The notes beneath the pieces are model-generated. The model did no database searches and had not been told where the DNA came from. It worked only from the letters and a program-made list of their open reading frames with translations. Position numbers and translations under genes: made by a program. Positions 41,179-51,540 of a DNA stretch of 64,000 nt are shown piece by piece (position 1 is the stretch's first letter; every line of letters starts with the position of its first letter). This DNA comes from Meandrina meandrites (lineage: Eukaryota; Cnidaria; Anthozoa; Scleractinia; Meandrinidae), in the NCBI GenBank assembly GCA_963693305.1, contig OY855906.1, forward strand, positions 25,065,289 to 25,129,288, in the 5' to 3' direction.

Positions 41179-42031
41179 GCAGCAGAATCTAGAGTACGAG
41201 TTCTAGCAGTTGAAGCAGCGGTCTCGCTCGACTGGAGAAGCTGGAATTCAGAAAATTATAGAAGGCTTCCCCTATTTCGACATCTTTGTTGAGGTGCCTG
41301 TGGTGGGACATCGATCCATCTAAAACTTGGCCCGGGGATTTTGCGAGCTTAAATCTGCGAGCTGCGAGCTAAGAGAAAATCAGAAATTTTGTATGTTATA
41401 AAATAAACTAGAAATGTCATAATTAAAGTCATTTTTTTGTTGCCGACATGAATTCTCGATTACAACATTGTTCAAGTGGATACAAGAGTTTCATTGCTTT
41501 GTTAACCTCTGCAGTACAGCATCGACAGTTTTTACAGTAATGGATACATTGTGTGTGACATAATTTTGTCATATCATGAATGGCGTGACCACAGTGACGT
41601 TGAACATTTTTTGGCACACGCTGGGGGCTAAAGTTCCTTCCCTTGCCTGCTTGATGAATAAAAAAATCACAAGACATTTTGGTTGAAAAATGTGTCTAAC
41701 AACATAACAGCTTTCAACAGCGTTTTCAACATTGACACATCACGATATGTGAGCTGCTACTAAGTGTGCTTGAAAATGGACCGAAAACACAGCGGCGTGC
41801 ACGTAATCATAGATGTATACCACGCGCGCGACATGTGACGTACGTAAACATGTCATGTCAGCTCTTTGTTAAAGAAACATTATCTGTTCTTTGATATGAA
41901 ATTTCGGCGGCCTCACAAAGCAAATGTTGACATGGCGGGAAAAATATTGACATGGCGGGAAAATTCCGCGGCCTCACAAAGCAAACACGCATGGAATGGT
42001 CCATGGAATGCACTTTCTCCCCCTCGCATAT
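41179..42031. other. Right part of the insertion in gag, unassigned
   Basis: A cysteine-rich minus ORF (41429-41677, 82 aa, CHTQCIHYCKNCRCC) has no recognised family and is not called as a gene. GCGGCCTCACAAAGCAAA occurs twice about 70 bp apart (around 41910 and 41980). Confidence 0.35.
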
Positions 42032-42032
42032 T

Positions 42033-42067
42033 CTCGTGTCGTCATGACAACGTCATGACGACACGAG
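42033..42067. repeat. Perfect 16-bp palindrome
   Basis: CTCGTGTCGTCATGAC, an AAC spacer, then GTCATGACGACACGAG. It lies at the right junction of the insertion in Gypsy gag and overlaps the 9-bp direct repeat. Confidence 0.9.
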
Positions 42068-43179
42068 ACAAAAAGAAACCAGTAGCTGAAGGGGCAAAGA
42101 ACAAAAAGATAGGTTCTGGGGAAGAGACAAACAAAGAACAAGTTGAACAAGACACAGGGAATATTTTGAGCCAACTGGTGGGGACAAAGGCCGCCCCATC
42201 CTTGCTGCGCAGAGAGTATAAACTTTCGGGACAGATTGGCGAGCCGGGACAGGCAGAAAAGCTGACTTTTGTGTCCTTAATGCATCAAATAGACTCGGGT
42301 CTTAAACGTGGTTATAAAGAAAGCGAAATAATTATGGATGCAGTTATTCGTGCGATATCGCCCCATAGTAGTCTTAGAAGTTACGTGGAGACATTAAATG
42401 ACCTCTCCCTGGCCAAATTACGGCGAATTCTGCGTGTTCACTACCGGGAGAAAGCGGCGTCGGAGGTTTACCAACAGCTGGCAACCGTGTTCCAACAAAG
42501 CAATGAGTCCCCACAACAATTCTTACTCCGTGCGCTGGACCTGCGTAACAAGGTAAATTTTGCCAGTCAGGAGTTAGATTGTGAGTTTAATTATGGCCTG
42601 TCCCTTATTCAGAAGACATTTGTAAAATCCTTTGAAACTGGGCTTCGTGATGACATTCTAGCATCGAATTTGAGAGCGACCCTTCGCACCCAAGGGCTCA
42701 CTGACGAGGAACTTATGAAACAAGTTAATGAACTAGCCTCACAGCAAGCCGAGAGCAACACGAAATTGGCAACAGAGCGCCAAAAAGTGACCAAAGTGAA
42801 TGCCTGTGAAATCCCGAAGGTTGAAGGTGAACAGAAGACCAGAAGCCCAAGCGCAGATGGGAGCCAACAGATCCTTTCTGAAATTCGGCAGATGAAATCA
42901 GAGATTAATGAGCTCAAAGGAAGAGTTAATGCCCGAGGTGGTCAAGCAGCAAAACCCGACTGGGGTCGATCCCCCTTTAGAAGCAGAGGCAGTGGTTACC
43001 AGCCAAGATATCCCAGTTGGGGCTGTCAGAGTTGTAAGGAACATGGAAGAGGAGAGGAATGTGACCATTGCTTTGCTTGTGGTAGCCCTGGACATGTAGC
43101 TCGTGAGTGCATTAGAAGTAGGAATAGGGGTAGTCGCCAGGGAAACGGCCAGCGACTATCCCGGCGGGACACAGAATAG
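42041..43179 (+). CDS. Gypsy Gag, main part with CCHC knuckle
   Basis: The open frame runs from 41866 but the part before about 42041 is insert sequence. It encodes a basic linker (KKKPVAEGAKNKKIG), a helical capsid-like region (about 42190-42720) with LSLAKLRRILRVHY and SPQQFLLRALDLRNKV, a coiled coil, and a CCHC zinc knuckle CFACGSPGHVAREC near the end. Gag packages element RNA in cytoplasmic particles. The stop TAG at 43177-43179 lies within a predicted stem just downstream of a GGGAAAC slippery heptamer, which would let a fraction of ribosomes enter Pol in the -1 frame. The N-terminal part is separated at 31226. Confidence 0.85.
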
Positions 43180-44645
43180 TCGACAGTAATAGCTACGAGT
43201 CCCATCGATGTAATGGCTGTGGCCAAGTTCAGTCAGAGAGAGTAAAGTTTTTGCAATGTTCAAAATGTAAGGCCGTGAAATACTGTAGTCGGGCTTGCCA
43301 AAAGAAACACTGGCCAGACCACAAAGTGTTATGCACTGCAATTTCACACCTTGCCAACAAGGTAGAACCAAAGGAACTGGACCCTAACAATCACACCTTT
43401 GTGAGTCATCTGACACCACAGCAGCAAGCCACAGTAGTGGGATTGGTGGGGAAAAGATGCACTGTTAAGGGAGAGATTAATCGTCATTCAGTAGATGTAC
43501 TGTGGGACACAGGGGCCCAGGTTTCGATTATATCTAACGAATTCTTAAAGAGGAATTTCCCTGATGCTGTTGCTAGGGACATCTCGGAACTACTTAACAC
43601 TAAACTGAACTTGACTGCTGCCAATGGTAGCGAGATGCCATACATAGGATGGGTTGAGCTGAATGTTAGACTGTCGTCATGCAACAATGATTTGAAAGTT
43701 CCATTTCTTGTTACGGAACAATATTTGGACTCACCGTTGATTGGCTTTAATGTTATTGAGGAGATTATTAAAGATAGCAATGAGGATGTTGCGTTGTCCC
43801 AAGCTGTCACTGCCAGCTTCATTGATCTTGACAGCCAAACTGCCTCAGTATTTGTGAATTTTATCGGGAACCTTAATCAAGGGGAACTTTGCTTTATTAA
43901 GACCAGCAAGCGTGACATCACCATACCACCTAAGCAGGGCCAAAGGGTCACCTGCAGAGCGAATACAGGACCTGTGGGAAGACCTACGCCAGTACTTTTT
44001 GAACCGGATGAGACCAACCCATGGCCTAGTGGTTTGGAGGTTTCAGAGACTTTGCTGACTGTAAAGAAAGGAAAATCAAGTCAAATAGACATTGACATCA
44101 CCAACAACACCAACCATGACATAGTACTTCGGGGACGAACTTTACTCGGCCGACTACAACTTGTTCAGTCTGTGACACCAGTTGAAGTTAAACTAAAAGA
44201 GTCTGAGAGTAACGACAATGGCACCCTAGAGGAGGTCCAAGAATCAGTGACTACAGAGCCGGCCCAGTGTCTTGATGAGAAGACAGAAATCCCCACACAT
44301 ATCAAGGACATACACCTGGAAGGCCTGACACCTGCTCAAAAACAGATGGCTTTAAAGTTACTAGCTGAAGAAGCTGACTCCTTTGCTAAAGATGATAATG
44401 ATGTTGGATGTATCCCTGACCTTGAACTTGATCTAGATTTAGAGGACCAGACACCTGTACAGAAGAATTATATAGCAGTACCCAAACCACTTTACCCGGA
44501 GGTGAAAGCCCACATTGAAGATTTGTTAAACCGGAATTTTATCAAGAGATCATCGTCACCATACAGCTCTCCGGTCGTCTGTGTGAGAAAAAAAGACCAA
44601 AGCTTACGGCTGTGTGTGGATTTTAGAGCACTGAACAAGAAGACA
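43134..44645 (+). CDS. Gypsy Pol, N-terminal part: MYND finger, protease, start of RT
   Basis: An open -1 frame relative to gag, overlapping its end by about 45 bases and without its own ATG start, as expected for frameshift expression. It opens with a MYND-type zinc finger (CNGC, CSKC, CSRAC, final H and C; 43207-43335). It continues with a retroviral-type aspartic protease (VLWDTGAQVSIIS near 43497) and the RT N-terminus (IEDLLNRNFIKRSSSPYSSP, LCVDFRALNKKT). It ends at an in-frame TGA (44646-44648), after which the same frame continues. The TGA is consistent with a C-to-T change at a CpG in an Arg codon. Confidence 0.85.
43140..43146 (+). promoter_or_regulatory. -1 frameshift slippery heptamer GGGAAAC
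   Basis: G GGA AAC in the gag reading frame fits the X XXY YYZ rule. After a 6-nt spacer a 7-bp perfect stem begins (CGACTAT 43153-43159 with ATAGTCG 43176-43182) whose loop holds a CCC/GGG mini-stem. The -1 frame is open from 43134 through pol. Confidence 0.75.
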
Positions 44646-44648
44646 TGA

Positions 44649-47600
44649 CCTGACCGACACCCAATACCCCGAATACAAGAAACGCTAGATAATCTTGGAG
44701 GCAACGCATGGTTTTCCGTCCTTGACCAGGGCAAAGCCTATCATCAAGGGTTCATGAGTCCAAACAGCCAACCTTTGACAGCTTTTATCACCCCATGGGG
44801 CCTCTATGAATGGGTTCGGATACCATTCGGTCTCTCACAAGCACCTGGGGCCTTTCAACGTTTCATGGAGAACTGTCTGGGAGACTTAAGAGACACTGTC
44901 TGTGTACCCTACCTGGATGACATAATTATATTTAGTGCCACATTTGAGGAACACCTTGAACACACACGCAAGGTCCTTCGAAGATTGCGAGAACATGGAG
45001 TCAAACTGAAACCTCGGAAGTGTGAATTGTTTAGGAGAAAGGTTAAATTTCTTGGGCGTGTTGTATCGGAAGAGGGTTACACGCTGGATCCATCCAGTAT
45101 CAAACCAGTCCTTGCCCTCAAAGACTCTCCTCGAAAGACAGTAAATGAAGTGCGCAAACTTATGGGTTTCCTGAACTATTACCGCCGATATGTTAAGAAC
45201 TTTTCAATAATCGCCAAGCCTATTTATGATCTGGTGAAGACTCTGGGTCAACCACTGCAGGGAGCTAAGCAGGATAAAACCAAGAGGAGCCATAGTAACA
45301 ATGGCCAGCTACCGGCAAAACACCCAGTGGAGTGGACAGACATTCATCAATCGGCTCTGGAGACACTGATTACCTCGATCACTAGTGTTCCAGTTATGGC
45401 CTACCCAGACTTTCAGAAACCCTTTGTCCTTCATACTGATGCTTCAAAGGACGGATTAGGTGCCGTTTTATACCAGTATCAGAATGACATTCTCCGTGTT
45501 GTAGCATATGGATCCCGCAGCCTAACTCCAGCCGAAAAGAATTACCACCTCCATTCTGGGAAGTTGGAGTTTCTAGCGCTCAAGTGGGCCATTTGCGATC
45601 AGTTTAGAGACTATCTCTATTACACACCAAGTTTTAAAGTGTACACTGATAATAATCCACTCACCTATGTCTTATCCTCTGCAAAACTAAACGCCACTGG
45701 TTTGCGCTGGGTTGGGGAGTTGGCCGATTTCAATGTCACTATCCACTATCGTCCCGGAAAAACCAACATTGATGCTGATACCTTATCTCGAATGCCCCTT
45801 GATGACACAGCCCACATGGAAACATACACAGAAATAGTACCACAGGATGTGCTCCAGACTGTTGCGTGTTCAGCAAAATACCAAGACCAAGGCCAAGTGA
45901 ACTGGGTGTCGGCCCTAACCGGAGACCAAGCTGCCCTACCAAGTGACCCAGTTGGGGCACATCAACCCATAGTACCAACAATTGACATAAAGCATGCACA
46001 AGCCACTGACCAGGTTGTTCGTCGGGTGAGTGATTTGATTCAGCGTGGCCAACGACCAACAACAGGGGAGAGGAAACGGGACTTAAGCGAGACCCAACTT
46101 CTACTGCATGAATGGGATAGCCTTTCCTTCGACAGGGATGGCATACTTAGACGGCGTAAAGGAACTAGAACCCAAATCATAGTACCCAAGCAGCTTCGTT
46201 TACTGGTACTCAAAGAACTCCATGAAAACATGGGTCATCTCGGAGTAGACCGCACACTAGACCTTGCCAGGGAGCGCTTCTATTGGCCCCATATGCAGAG
46301 AGATATTGAACACCACATTGGACATGTCTGTCAATGTGTTAAACAGAAAGCGCCCACGCTTAAGACCAGAGCTCCATTAAAACCTATTGTGACCACCTCG
46401 CCTTTTGAACTCATCGCCATTGATTTTCTTCATTTGGAAAGGAGTAGTGGAGGGTATGAGTATATCCTAGTTGTGATGGATCATTTTACACGCTACGCCC
46501 AAGCCTATGCCACAAGAAACAAGTCAGCGAAGACAGTTGCCCAAAAGCTCTACAATGACTTTATTCTTCGGTTTGGTTTTCCCTTAAAGATTCATCACGA
46601 TCAAGGTGGAGAATTTGAAAACCGCCTCCATAAGGAGCTAGAGAAGCTGTGTGGCATGGAACATTCTCGCACCACCCCGTATCACCCGCAAGGGAACGGT
46701 CAAGTGGAGCGATTCAACCGTACGCTTTTGGGAATGCTCCGCACCTTGCCAGAAACCCAGAAATCGCGTTGGGCAGAACACTTGAACCATGTGGTACACG
46801 CTTATAATTGCACAAGGCATGAATCAACTGGCTACTCGCCATTCTTCCTTCTTTTCGGCCGCCACCCCCGTTTGCCTGTCGACTTAATGTTTGGAATTGA
46901 AGGTGAAACCAACCACGAGAATCACTCGCAATATGTAGAAAAGTGGCGGAAAGCAATGACGGAGGCCTATGAACTAGCAGGCAGAAAGTCCAGGGAAGTC
47001 GGCACAAGAGCCAAACATCGTTATGATCGGTTTGTTCGAAGTTCGGTGTTGCAACCTGGGGACAGAGTTCTTGTACGTAATCTAAGCGATCGGGTCCACA
47101 TAGTAGTTAGTCGTAAAGGCAAAGATAGCCCGGTGTATGAAGTGAAGCCGGAGAGTGGCACTGGTGCAACCAGAATCCTACACAGGAACTTACTACTACC
47201 ATGTAGTCATCTCCCTATTGAGATTCCAAGCCCGATTTCCCGCAAGAGAGAAAGTAAAGCTCAGACGAATCAGCGTGACAATGTCCAACAGACACCCACA
47301 CCATTGGTTGAAACCATATCAGATGGGACAAGTAGTGAGGATGAGTATACAATCGCCCCAATGAATCTCCAGACTGGGCAGACCCTACAGGAGGTGGTTA
47401 CTGAGGAGCCCCCCAAACCTTCCGTTGAAGAGACACAGCCTCCAACCACACAGTTAGAAAGCGCAACACCAGAAACCAGTTATCAGGGGGAAATAGACAG
47501 CGAATGCTCTGTTACAGCAGAAATGGAAGAAGCCATGTCTGAGAGTGGAGACGAGCACGATCCCTCGATTCTGAATGACAACAGTCAACCAGGCTCTCCT

Positions 47601-47936
47601 GAACTGGAACCTAGGCCTCAACGACAGAGACATCCACCAGTCCTTCTGACGTACAACCAACTTGGCAATCCCACATATGAGATTCAAGGTACTACACACT
47701 TCATAGCTGCCAACAGTGCATTGGGAAATCAGTTACCTCAGTACTGTACTCCCCAGCTTACTTGGAGTGCAGGTGTACCAGCTGTACAACAGTTCCAACT
47801 ACCTACGTACCAACATGTGTTTCAGAATCCAGCGATCTTTGGTTATCCTGGGATGTGCCTGCAGTATACACCAGTGCCCCTACCTGTCTTCCAACCAGTG
47901 AATCAGTACCCGATACACCAACCTGTTGCATACTAA
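44649..47936 (+). CDS. Gypsy Pol, RT-RNase H-integrase part
   Basis: In frame with the preceding Pol part after one TGA; the ATG at 44754 is probably not a true start. It contains the RT palm ([12 protein letters not shown] before 44754, then YLDDIIIF), RNase H ([16 protein letters not shown]), and an integrase with an H-H-C-C-like segment ([12 protein letters not shown] ... HVCQCVKQK). The integrase catalytic triad is D557, D616 and E652, numbered from 44754, with a 35-residue D-E spacing typical of retroviral integrases. A long low-complexity C-terminal tail rich in Pro, Gln and Thr follows. Apart from the TGA it is uninterrupted. No chromodomain was recognised. Confidence 0.92.
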   Translation, partial: PDRHPIPRIQETLDNLGGNAWFSVLDQGKAYHQGFMSPNSQPLTAFITPWGLYEWVRIPFGLSQAPGAFQRFMENCLGDLRDTVCVPYLDDIIIFSATFEEHLEHTRKVLRRLREHGVKLKPRKCELFRRKVKFLGRVVSEEGYTLDPSSIKPVLALKDSPRKTVNEVRKLMGFLNYYRRYVKNFSIIAKPIYDLVKTLGQPLQGAKQDKTKRSHSNNGQLPAKHPVEWTDIHQSALETLITSITSVPVMAYPDFQKPFVLHTDASKDGLGAVLYQYQNDILRVVAYGSRSLTPAEKNYHLHSGKLEFLALKWAICDQFRDYLYYTPSFKVYTDNNPLTYVLSSAKLNATGLRWVGELADFNVTIHYRPGKTNIDADTLSRMPLDDTAHMETYTEIVPQDVLQTVACSAKYQDQGQVNWVSALTGDQAALPSDPVGAHQPIVPTIDIKHAQATDQVVRRVSDLIQRGQRPTTGERKRDLSETQLLLHEWDSLSFDRDGILRRRKGTRTQIIVPKQLRLLVLKELHENMGHLGVDRTLDLARERFYWPHMQRDIEHHIGHVCQCVKQKAPTLKTRAPLKPIVTTSPFELIAIDFLHLERSSGGYEYILVVMDHFTRYAQAYATRNKSAKTVAQKLYNDFILRFGFPLKIHHDQGGEFENRLHKELEKLCGMEHSRTTPYHPQGNGQVERFNRTLLGMLRTLPETQKSRWAEHLNHVVHAYNCTRHESTGYSPFFLLFGRHPRLPVDLMFGIEGETNHENHSQYVEKWRKAMTEAYELAGRKSREVGTRAKHRYDRFVRSSVLQPGDRVLVRNLSDRVHIVVSRKGKDSPVYEVKPESGTGATRILHRNLLLPCSHLPIEIPSPISRKRESKAQTNQRDNVQQTPTPLVETISDGTSSEDEYTIAPMNLQTGQTLQEVVTEEPPKPSVEETQPPTTQLESATPETSYQGEIDSECSVTAEMEEAMSESGDEHDPSILNDNSQPGSPELEPRPQRQRHPPVLLTYNQLGNPTYEIQGTTHFIAANSALGNQLPQYCTPQLTWSAGVPAVQQFQLPTYQHVFQNPAIFGYPGMCLQYTPVPLPVFQPVNQYPIHQPVAY

Positions 47937-48328
47937 CCAAGGAGTGATCTGATGCAAGTACCTGTATGAACTCTGGGCACGCGCCAGTGCCTAGTCTTGT
48001 GAACTAAAGTAACTCTTGCTAATAAGTTTTTTAAAAAAAACCAAAACAAAACAAAAACCAAGCACTTAGATTTCCGTTAGATCCCTCGTGTTAGAAATCA
48101 GTACTTTAAAATGATACAGAGTGTATCCTATGGACGGGAGATGTTACCGTAGAATTTTGTTGCTGCAGCCTTTTATGAGAGAGTTATAAGTCAGGATCCT
48201 ACCGAGTAGTCTAGTTGTAAACGATGTGTAATTTTCAGTGACATTTTCCTTATGGGGGTGAACCCTCTCAAAGTGTGTTATTTCACATATGCAGTTTATG
48301 TGCAAGTGTCAGGGACGACACTTTCCTT

Positions 48329-48338
48329 GGAGGGGAAG
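48329..48338 (+). promoter_or_regulatory. Gypsy polypurine tract
   Basis: GGAGGGGAAG, two bases before the 3' LTR. Confidence 0.75.
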
Positions 48339-48340
48339 TA

Positions 48341-48521
48341 TGTTAGGAGACAGTTTAACCGGAAGTGTAAAGCCATGAGATGTAACGGAAGTGCGTGACA
48401 TCCGGGATAATTGTACACGAGGGAAGAACGTTCGAAAAACGTAGTGAAATCATGTATGAGTTGAGCGACTAAATACGATGTTTTTGAAGTGCTATTGTGG
48501 TGTTGTGGAACCCGGGTAACA
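48341..48521 (+). repeat. Gypsy 3' LTR
   Basis: 181 bp, followed by the ATAT target duplication. Confidence 0.9.
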
Positions 48522-48525
48522 ATAT

Positions 48526-49212
48526 TACCTATTAGCAATGGTTAATATTGGTATGGGGCTGGAGTGACACCAACCTCAATAATATAATTCCCTCATTTAA
48601 AGGAGCTCTGTCACGGGGATTTCGCAGATTTTTGGTCTAAACTGTTCTGAAATTATTGGTAGGCAACTATACCCATGAAAATCATTACCGTTGAACATCT
48701 AAAGGAAGATAAAACCTTAATATGTGGATAGAAATCTTACTACGGCTAATAATATCGATTTTTTGTAGACGTGCGGATACAACTTGAAACGTTTAGCAAA
48801 ACCTCTCAAGTTGTAATCCATTTCCATCGTAGCCATCTGCAGCTAAAGACGCTTGTTAACAGTTTCGGTGCTCTAAAATACCAATTGTTAATAAAAATGG
48901 ACTATTATTTTTTGGGTTCCTTCGACACAAATATAAATTTTGGCTTTTCAAAAATCTGCCAAAATCCGTGACAAAGACCCTTTAACATCTGTTACATTTT
49001 ATAATAATTCTTATCACAAATAATTCCACCGATCGAGAAGAAATGAACTTGTTGCTGTCCTCCTACGACAGCCTGTGAATTAAATTAAATTGCCGTTTAG
49101 AGGAAAATGTCTAGGTCTACTTTTCGGAACCTGGTGGTGTTATAGTGGTGTTGATAAACAGAGACTAGACGGAATAGCTACTTGAAATACTCAGACTATG
49201 GACTGCACGTAC
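48526..49212. other. Channel-gene intron, no recognised feature
   Basis: Short spacer between the Gypsy 3' LTR and channel exon 2. The exon for the segment between the C-G-C-R motif and the Y-E-A-C block was sought here and not found. Confidence 0.35.
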
Positions 49213-49357
49213 CAGAGTAACCTGCCATACGACAGCCGCAAAACTTGATGGCACGTTCGGCAAGACACTCATAAATGCATCCGTTAAGAGTGTAGCTGGG
49301 GTAACTCTTCAAGGATGCTTTCTGGCATTTTCCATAAGGGCTTGGAAGATTTGTTAG
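49213..49357 (-). CDS. ASIC/DEG-ENaC-like channel, exon 2
   Basis: On the minus strand, acceptor CGACTTTTAG is followed by LTNLPSPYGKC, YTLNGCIYECLAERAIKFCG and C-R-M-A, the conserved extracellular block of ASIC-type channels. It starts in phase 0, as left by exon 1. Two donors are possible: G/GTACGT (exon end 49213) or CAG/GTTACT (49222). Both leave phase 1, which fits the exon at 26626. If unspliced the frame meets a stop nine to ten codons later. Confidence 0.85.
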
Positions 49358-50016
49358 CTAAAAGTCGAAGCAAGTGTTTAAAAATAATTAAGCTCTACTG
49401 ACCACTGGATTTAATTAGCTGTGAATAGATTATCCAACATAATTAATGCAGTTAATTTGTTGCGTGCATAGTGCAATAGGACCACTAGTGGCCTAGTGAG
49501 ATCAACCGGAAATTTGATGTTAAAATAAGTACTCCATGTATAACCAGGATCTATCGTGAAAGAAACTAGATAGTGTATCACAAGTTTAATTGACGCACTA
49601 GGCAGTTTTGTCCATGTTTGATATAACATCACAGATTACATTGCTTTAATCATATTTTAGGCAGGAAGTGATACATTTACTCGATAATACGACTGTGCTG
49701 AAAAAAAGTGCAGGTCAGAATTGAAGGGAGCATTAAGCAGCCGCTATCTGTTTAATGATAATGAACACGCTCGGATCCAGGATCCGTCTTCCCGGTTGGA
49801 GCTTGTTAGGGGGTCTGGGGGCATGTCTCCTTGGGAAGATTTTTAGAAATCGACTGCCTAAATACCATTTCCGCGGCATTTTGAGTCACTCGGGCAAGAT
49901 GTTGACAAACCGGTCTGGATCCGCGCCCGATGGCCGGTTTTGAAATGCGTGCTTCCACTCAACCTATATGCAACCTACGAATAACAAAGGCGGTTCCGAA
50001 AAAAATTTAAACTCAC
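49358..50016. other. Channel-gene intron 1
   Basis: Bounded by donor GTGAGT at 50016-50011 and acceptor TTTTAG ending at 49358 on the minus strand. No other feature. Confidence 0.6.
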
Positions 50017-50973
50017 CCTCTGTTCTGAAACTATAATTGAAGCATGTGTGCCTGGTGATAAACTAATTCCTTCCCAGTCATCGAAGTATACGCCTTGTTT
50101 ATGAATGATTACTTTGAATCCGCGAGAGAACTTTCCAACCACTTCATCGCTATAATTTGCGTTAAGCATTAAACTTAATCCACCTGTCAGTCCTGCCAGG
50201 GTGAAATTTCTGATTCCTGTATCGGTTTTTTCGGAATTAAATGTGTAGCAAAAGCCAGAACTTGCGTGTTTTCGTACAAAATCGGAGGTGTTACATGTCG
50301 AAGTCGAGCTGAAGGTGCACATAGAACTGTATTGCAATAAATCAGTTATGTCTGGACTGTAATGCAGAAAGAAATCTTCCATGTTAAAATTTACGCCTGA
50401 TTGTTGTAGAACATGGCGTAAAATACTGCTTCTCTCCTCAGTACAGTTGGCAATGTAACCTGCATCCAGTGGAAAACCCAAATGTACGCAGCAACAAATC
50501 ATTGCCATGCCACATGCTAAGTTGTTCATGTTCGACTCGCGCACATCTCTTGTGGCCGCGCACACACTCAGATTCAAGCCTTGGGCCGAGAAAGCAGGAT
50601 TTTCGTCGCGCATCATTACTTTAGCTTTGCTGAATAAATTGTTTGGACATATGGTCACTGCAGGAAAGGCCATCTTCGTTTTATAAGTCATGGACATCGT
50701 AGTGGTAACTGGATGCTGGAGGTATTTGTCAAATGCTGTATAAACACTCAGAAGATAATACGTGCATAAGGCCAGCAGCAAGATCAACCAAGTCGTGCGA
50801 ATAAATTTCTTTCTTGAAGATACAACATTTCGTGCGCCATGCAGAGTCGTGTTGTTTAGAAATTCCTTCCACATTGATTCTGTAGGTGCATTGTGTGATT
50901 CATTATCATTGTCTTTTTGGCTGTGATCCATTTTGAGCAACGTACCCTGCATGTTGAAGTCAATGCTTAACAT
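50017..50973 (-). CDS. ASIC/DEG-ENaC-like sodium channel, exon 1
   Basis: A 319-codon first exon of an amiloride-sensitive/acid-sensing-type cation channel of the plasma membrane. The cytosolic N-terminus contains the conserved His-Gly gating motif (TTLHGARNVV, about residue 42). TM1 follows (WLILLLALCTYYLLSVY, about 61-77), then FPAVTICPNN at the start of the extracellular domain and several cysteines. The frame runs on for 13 intronic codons, but the donor GTGAGT after S-E-Q-R gives a phase-0 junction to exon 2. Met at positions 1, 8 or 15 could be the start. DEG/ENaC genes in cnidarians act as peptide- or proton-gated channels; the ligand here is unknown. Confidence 0.88.
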
Positions 50974-51131
50974 TACTTTACAATTTTTTAAATCACATCT
51001 GAGAAGTAATTAAACAGCGTAACATCTGATAACGTAACGCCTTTATAAGTTATGTGGTCAACGCAACAAGAATAGATACAATAACTACTTAGACTGTAGA
51101 TTAGCTATCAAAGTAACCGCCTGTAGACCCT

Positions 51132-51540
51132 GTACACTCATATTTATAAGAAATTTTTTTATAAGAACGTCGAGGCTTAGATTTACGAAAATTTAAAGAA
51201 CATGCTAAGAACATACCCCAGGATGAGAGTCGAAGAACGTCTTTATTTTGCCTATTGGTTTGATTTCTTGTTAAATGAGCAGTATAAATAATGCAAAACT
51301 GTGGTCTAACAGTACAATTAACTCAATGCTTACGAGAAAATACCTTAACATTAACAGTTCGGTAAAAAATGCTTTGGTACGTTTCGTGGTCAAGTCAGCA
51401 TTGATTTAATGATACTATAACATGTAACTTAATAACGCCTTTAGAACGCTTTCAGTCTCAAATTCGTTAAATAAATTGGAACGCTCGGCCTCAGCCCCCA
51501 AATTAGACGTTCCTATATATATGTGTAAAAAAGAGTGTAC
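51132..51540. mobile_element. MITE, copy 1 of a family
   Basis: Inverted ends built from GTACACTC..TTTATAAGAA and AAGAACGTC-like words (left 51132; right GTTCC...AAGAGTGTAC at 51540). Related to the copy at 58403-58785. No ORF. Confidence 0.5.

Larger units (their letters stand above)
30042..48521 (+). mobile_element. Ty3/Gypsy LTR retrotransposon with nested insertions
   Basis: Two 181-bp LTRs (30042-30222, 48341-48521) with TG...CA ends and one visible difference are flanked by the same 4 bp, ATAT (30038-30041 and 48522-48525), so one insertion accounts for the whole 18.5 kb. The element has a tRNA-Arg-like primer site, a leader, gag, a -1 frameshift junction, pol and a polypurine tract. 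Later insertions are a 657-bp TTAA-flanked element at 30266 and about 10.5 kb inside gag (about 31520-42031). It lies in an intron of the ASIC-like gene, in the opposite orientation. Confidence 0.85.

Noticed and set aside
41429..41677. Cysteine-rich 82-aa minus ORF
   Set aside because: No family, no signal peptide, and the cysteines do not follow a known zinc or secreted-peptide pattern.
31515..42071. Terminal inverted repeats TGTCTCGTGTC/GACACGAGACA for the 10.5 kb insertion
   Set aside because: The right copy is one arm of a local palindrome, so inverted and direct matches are both expected; the direct 9-bp match was considered more informative.
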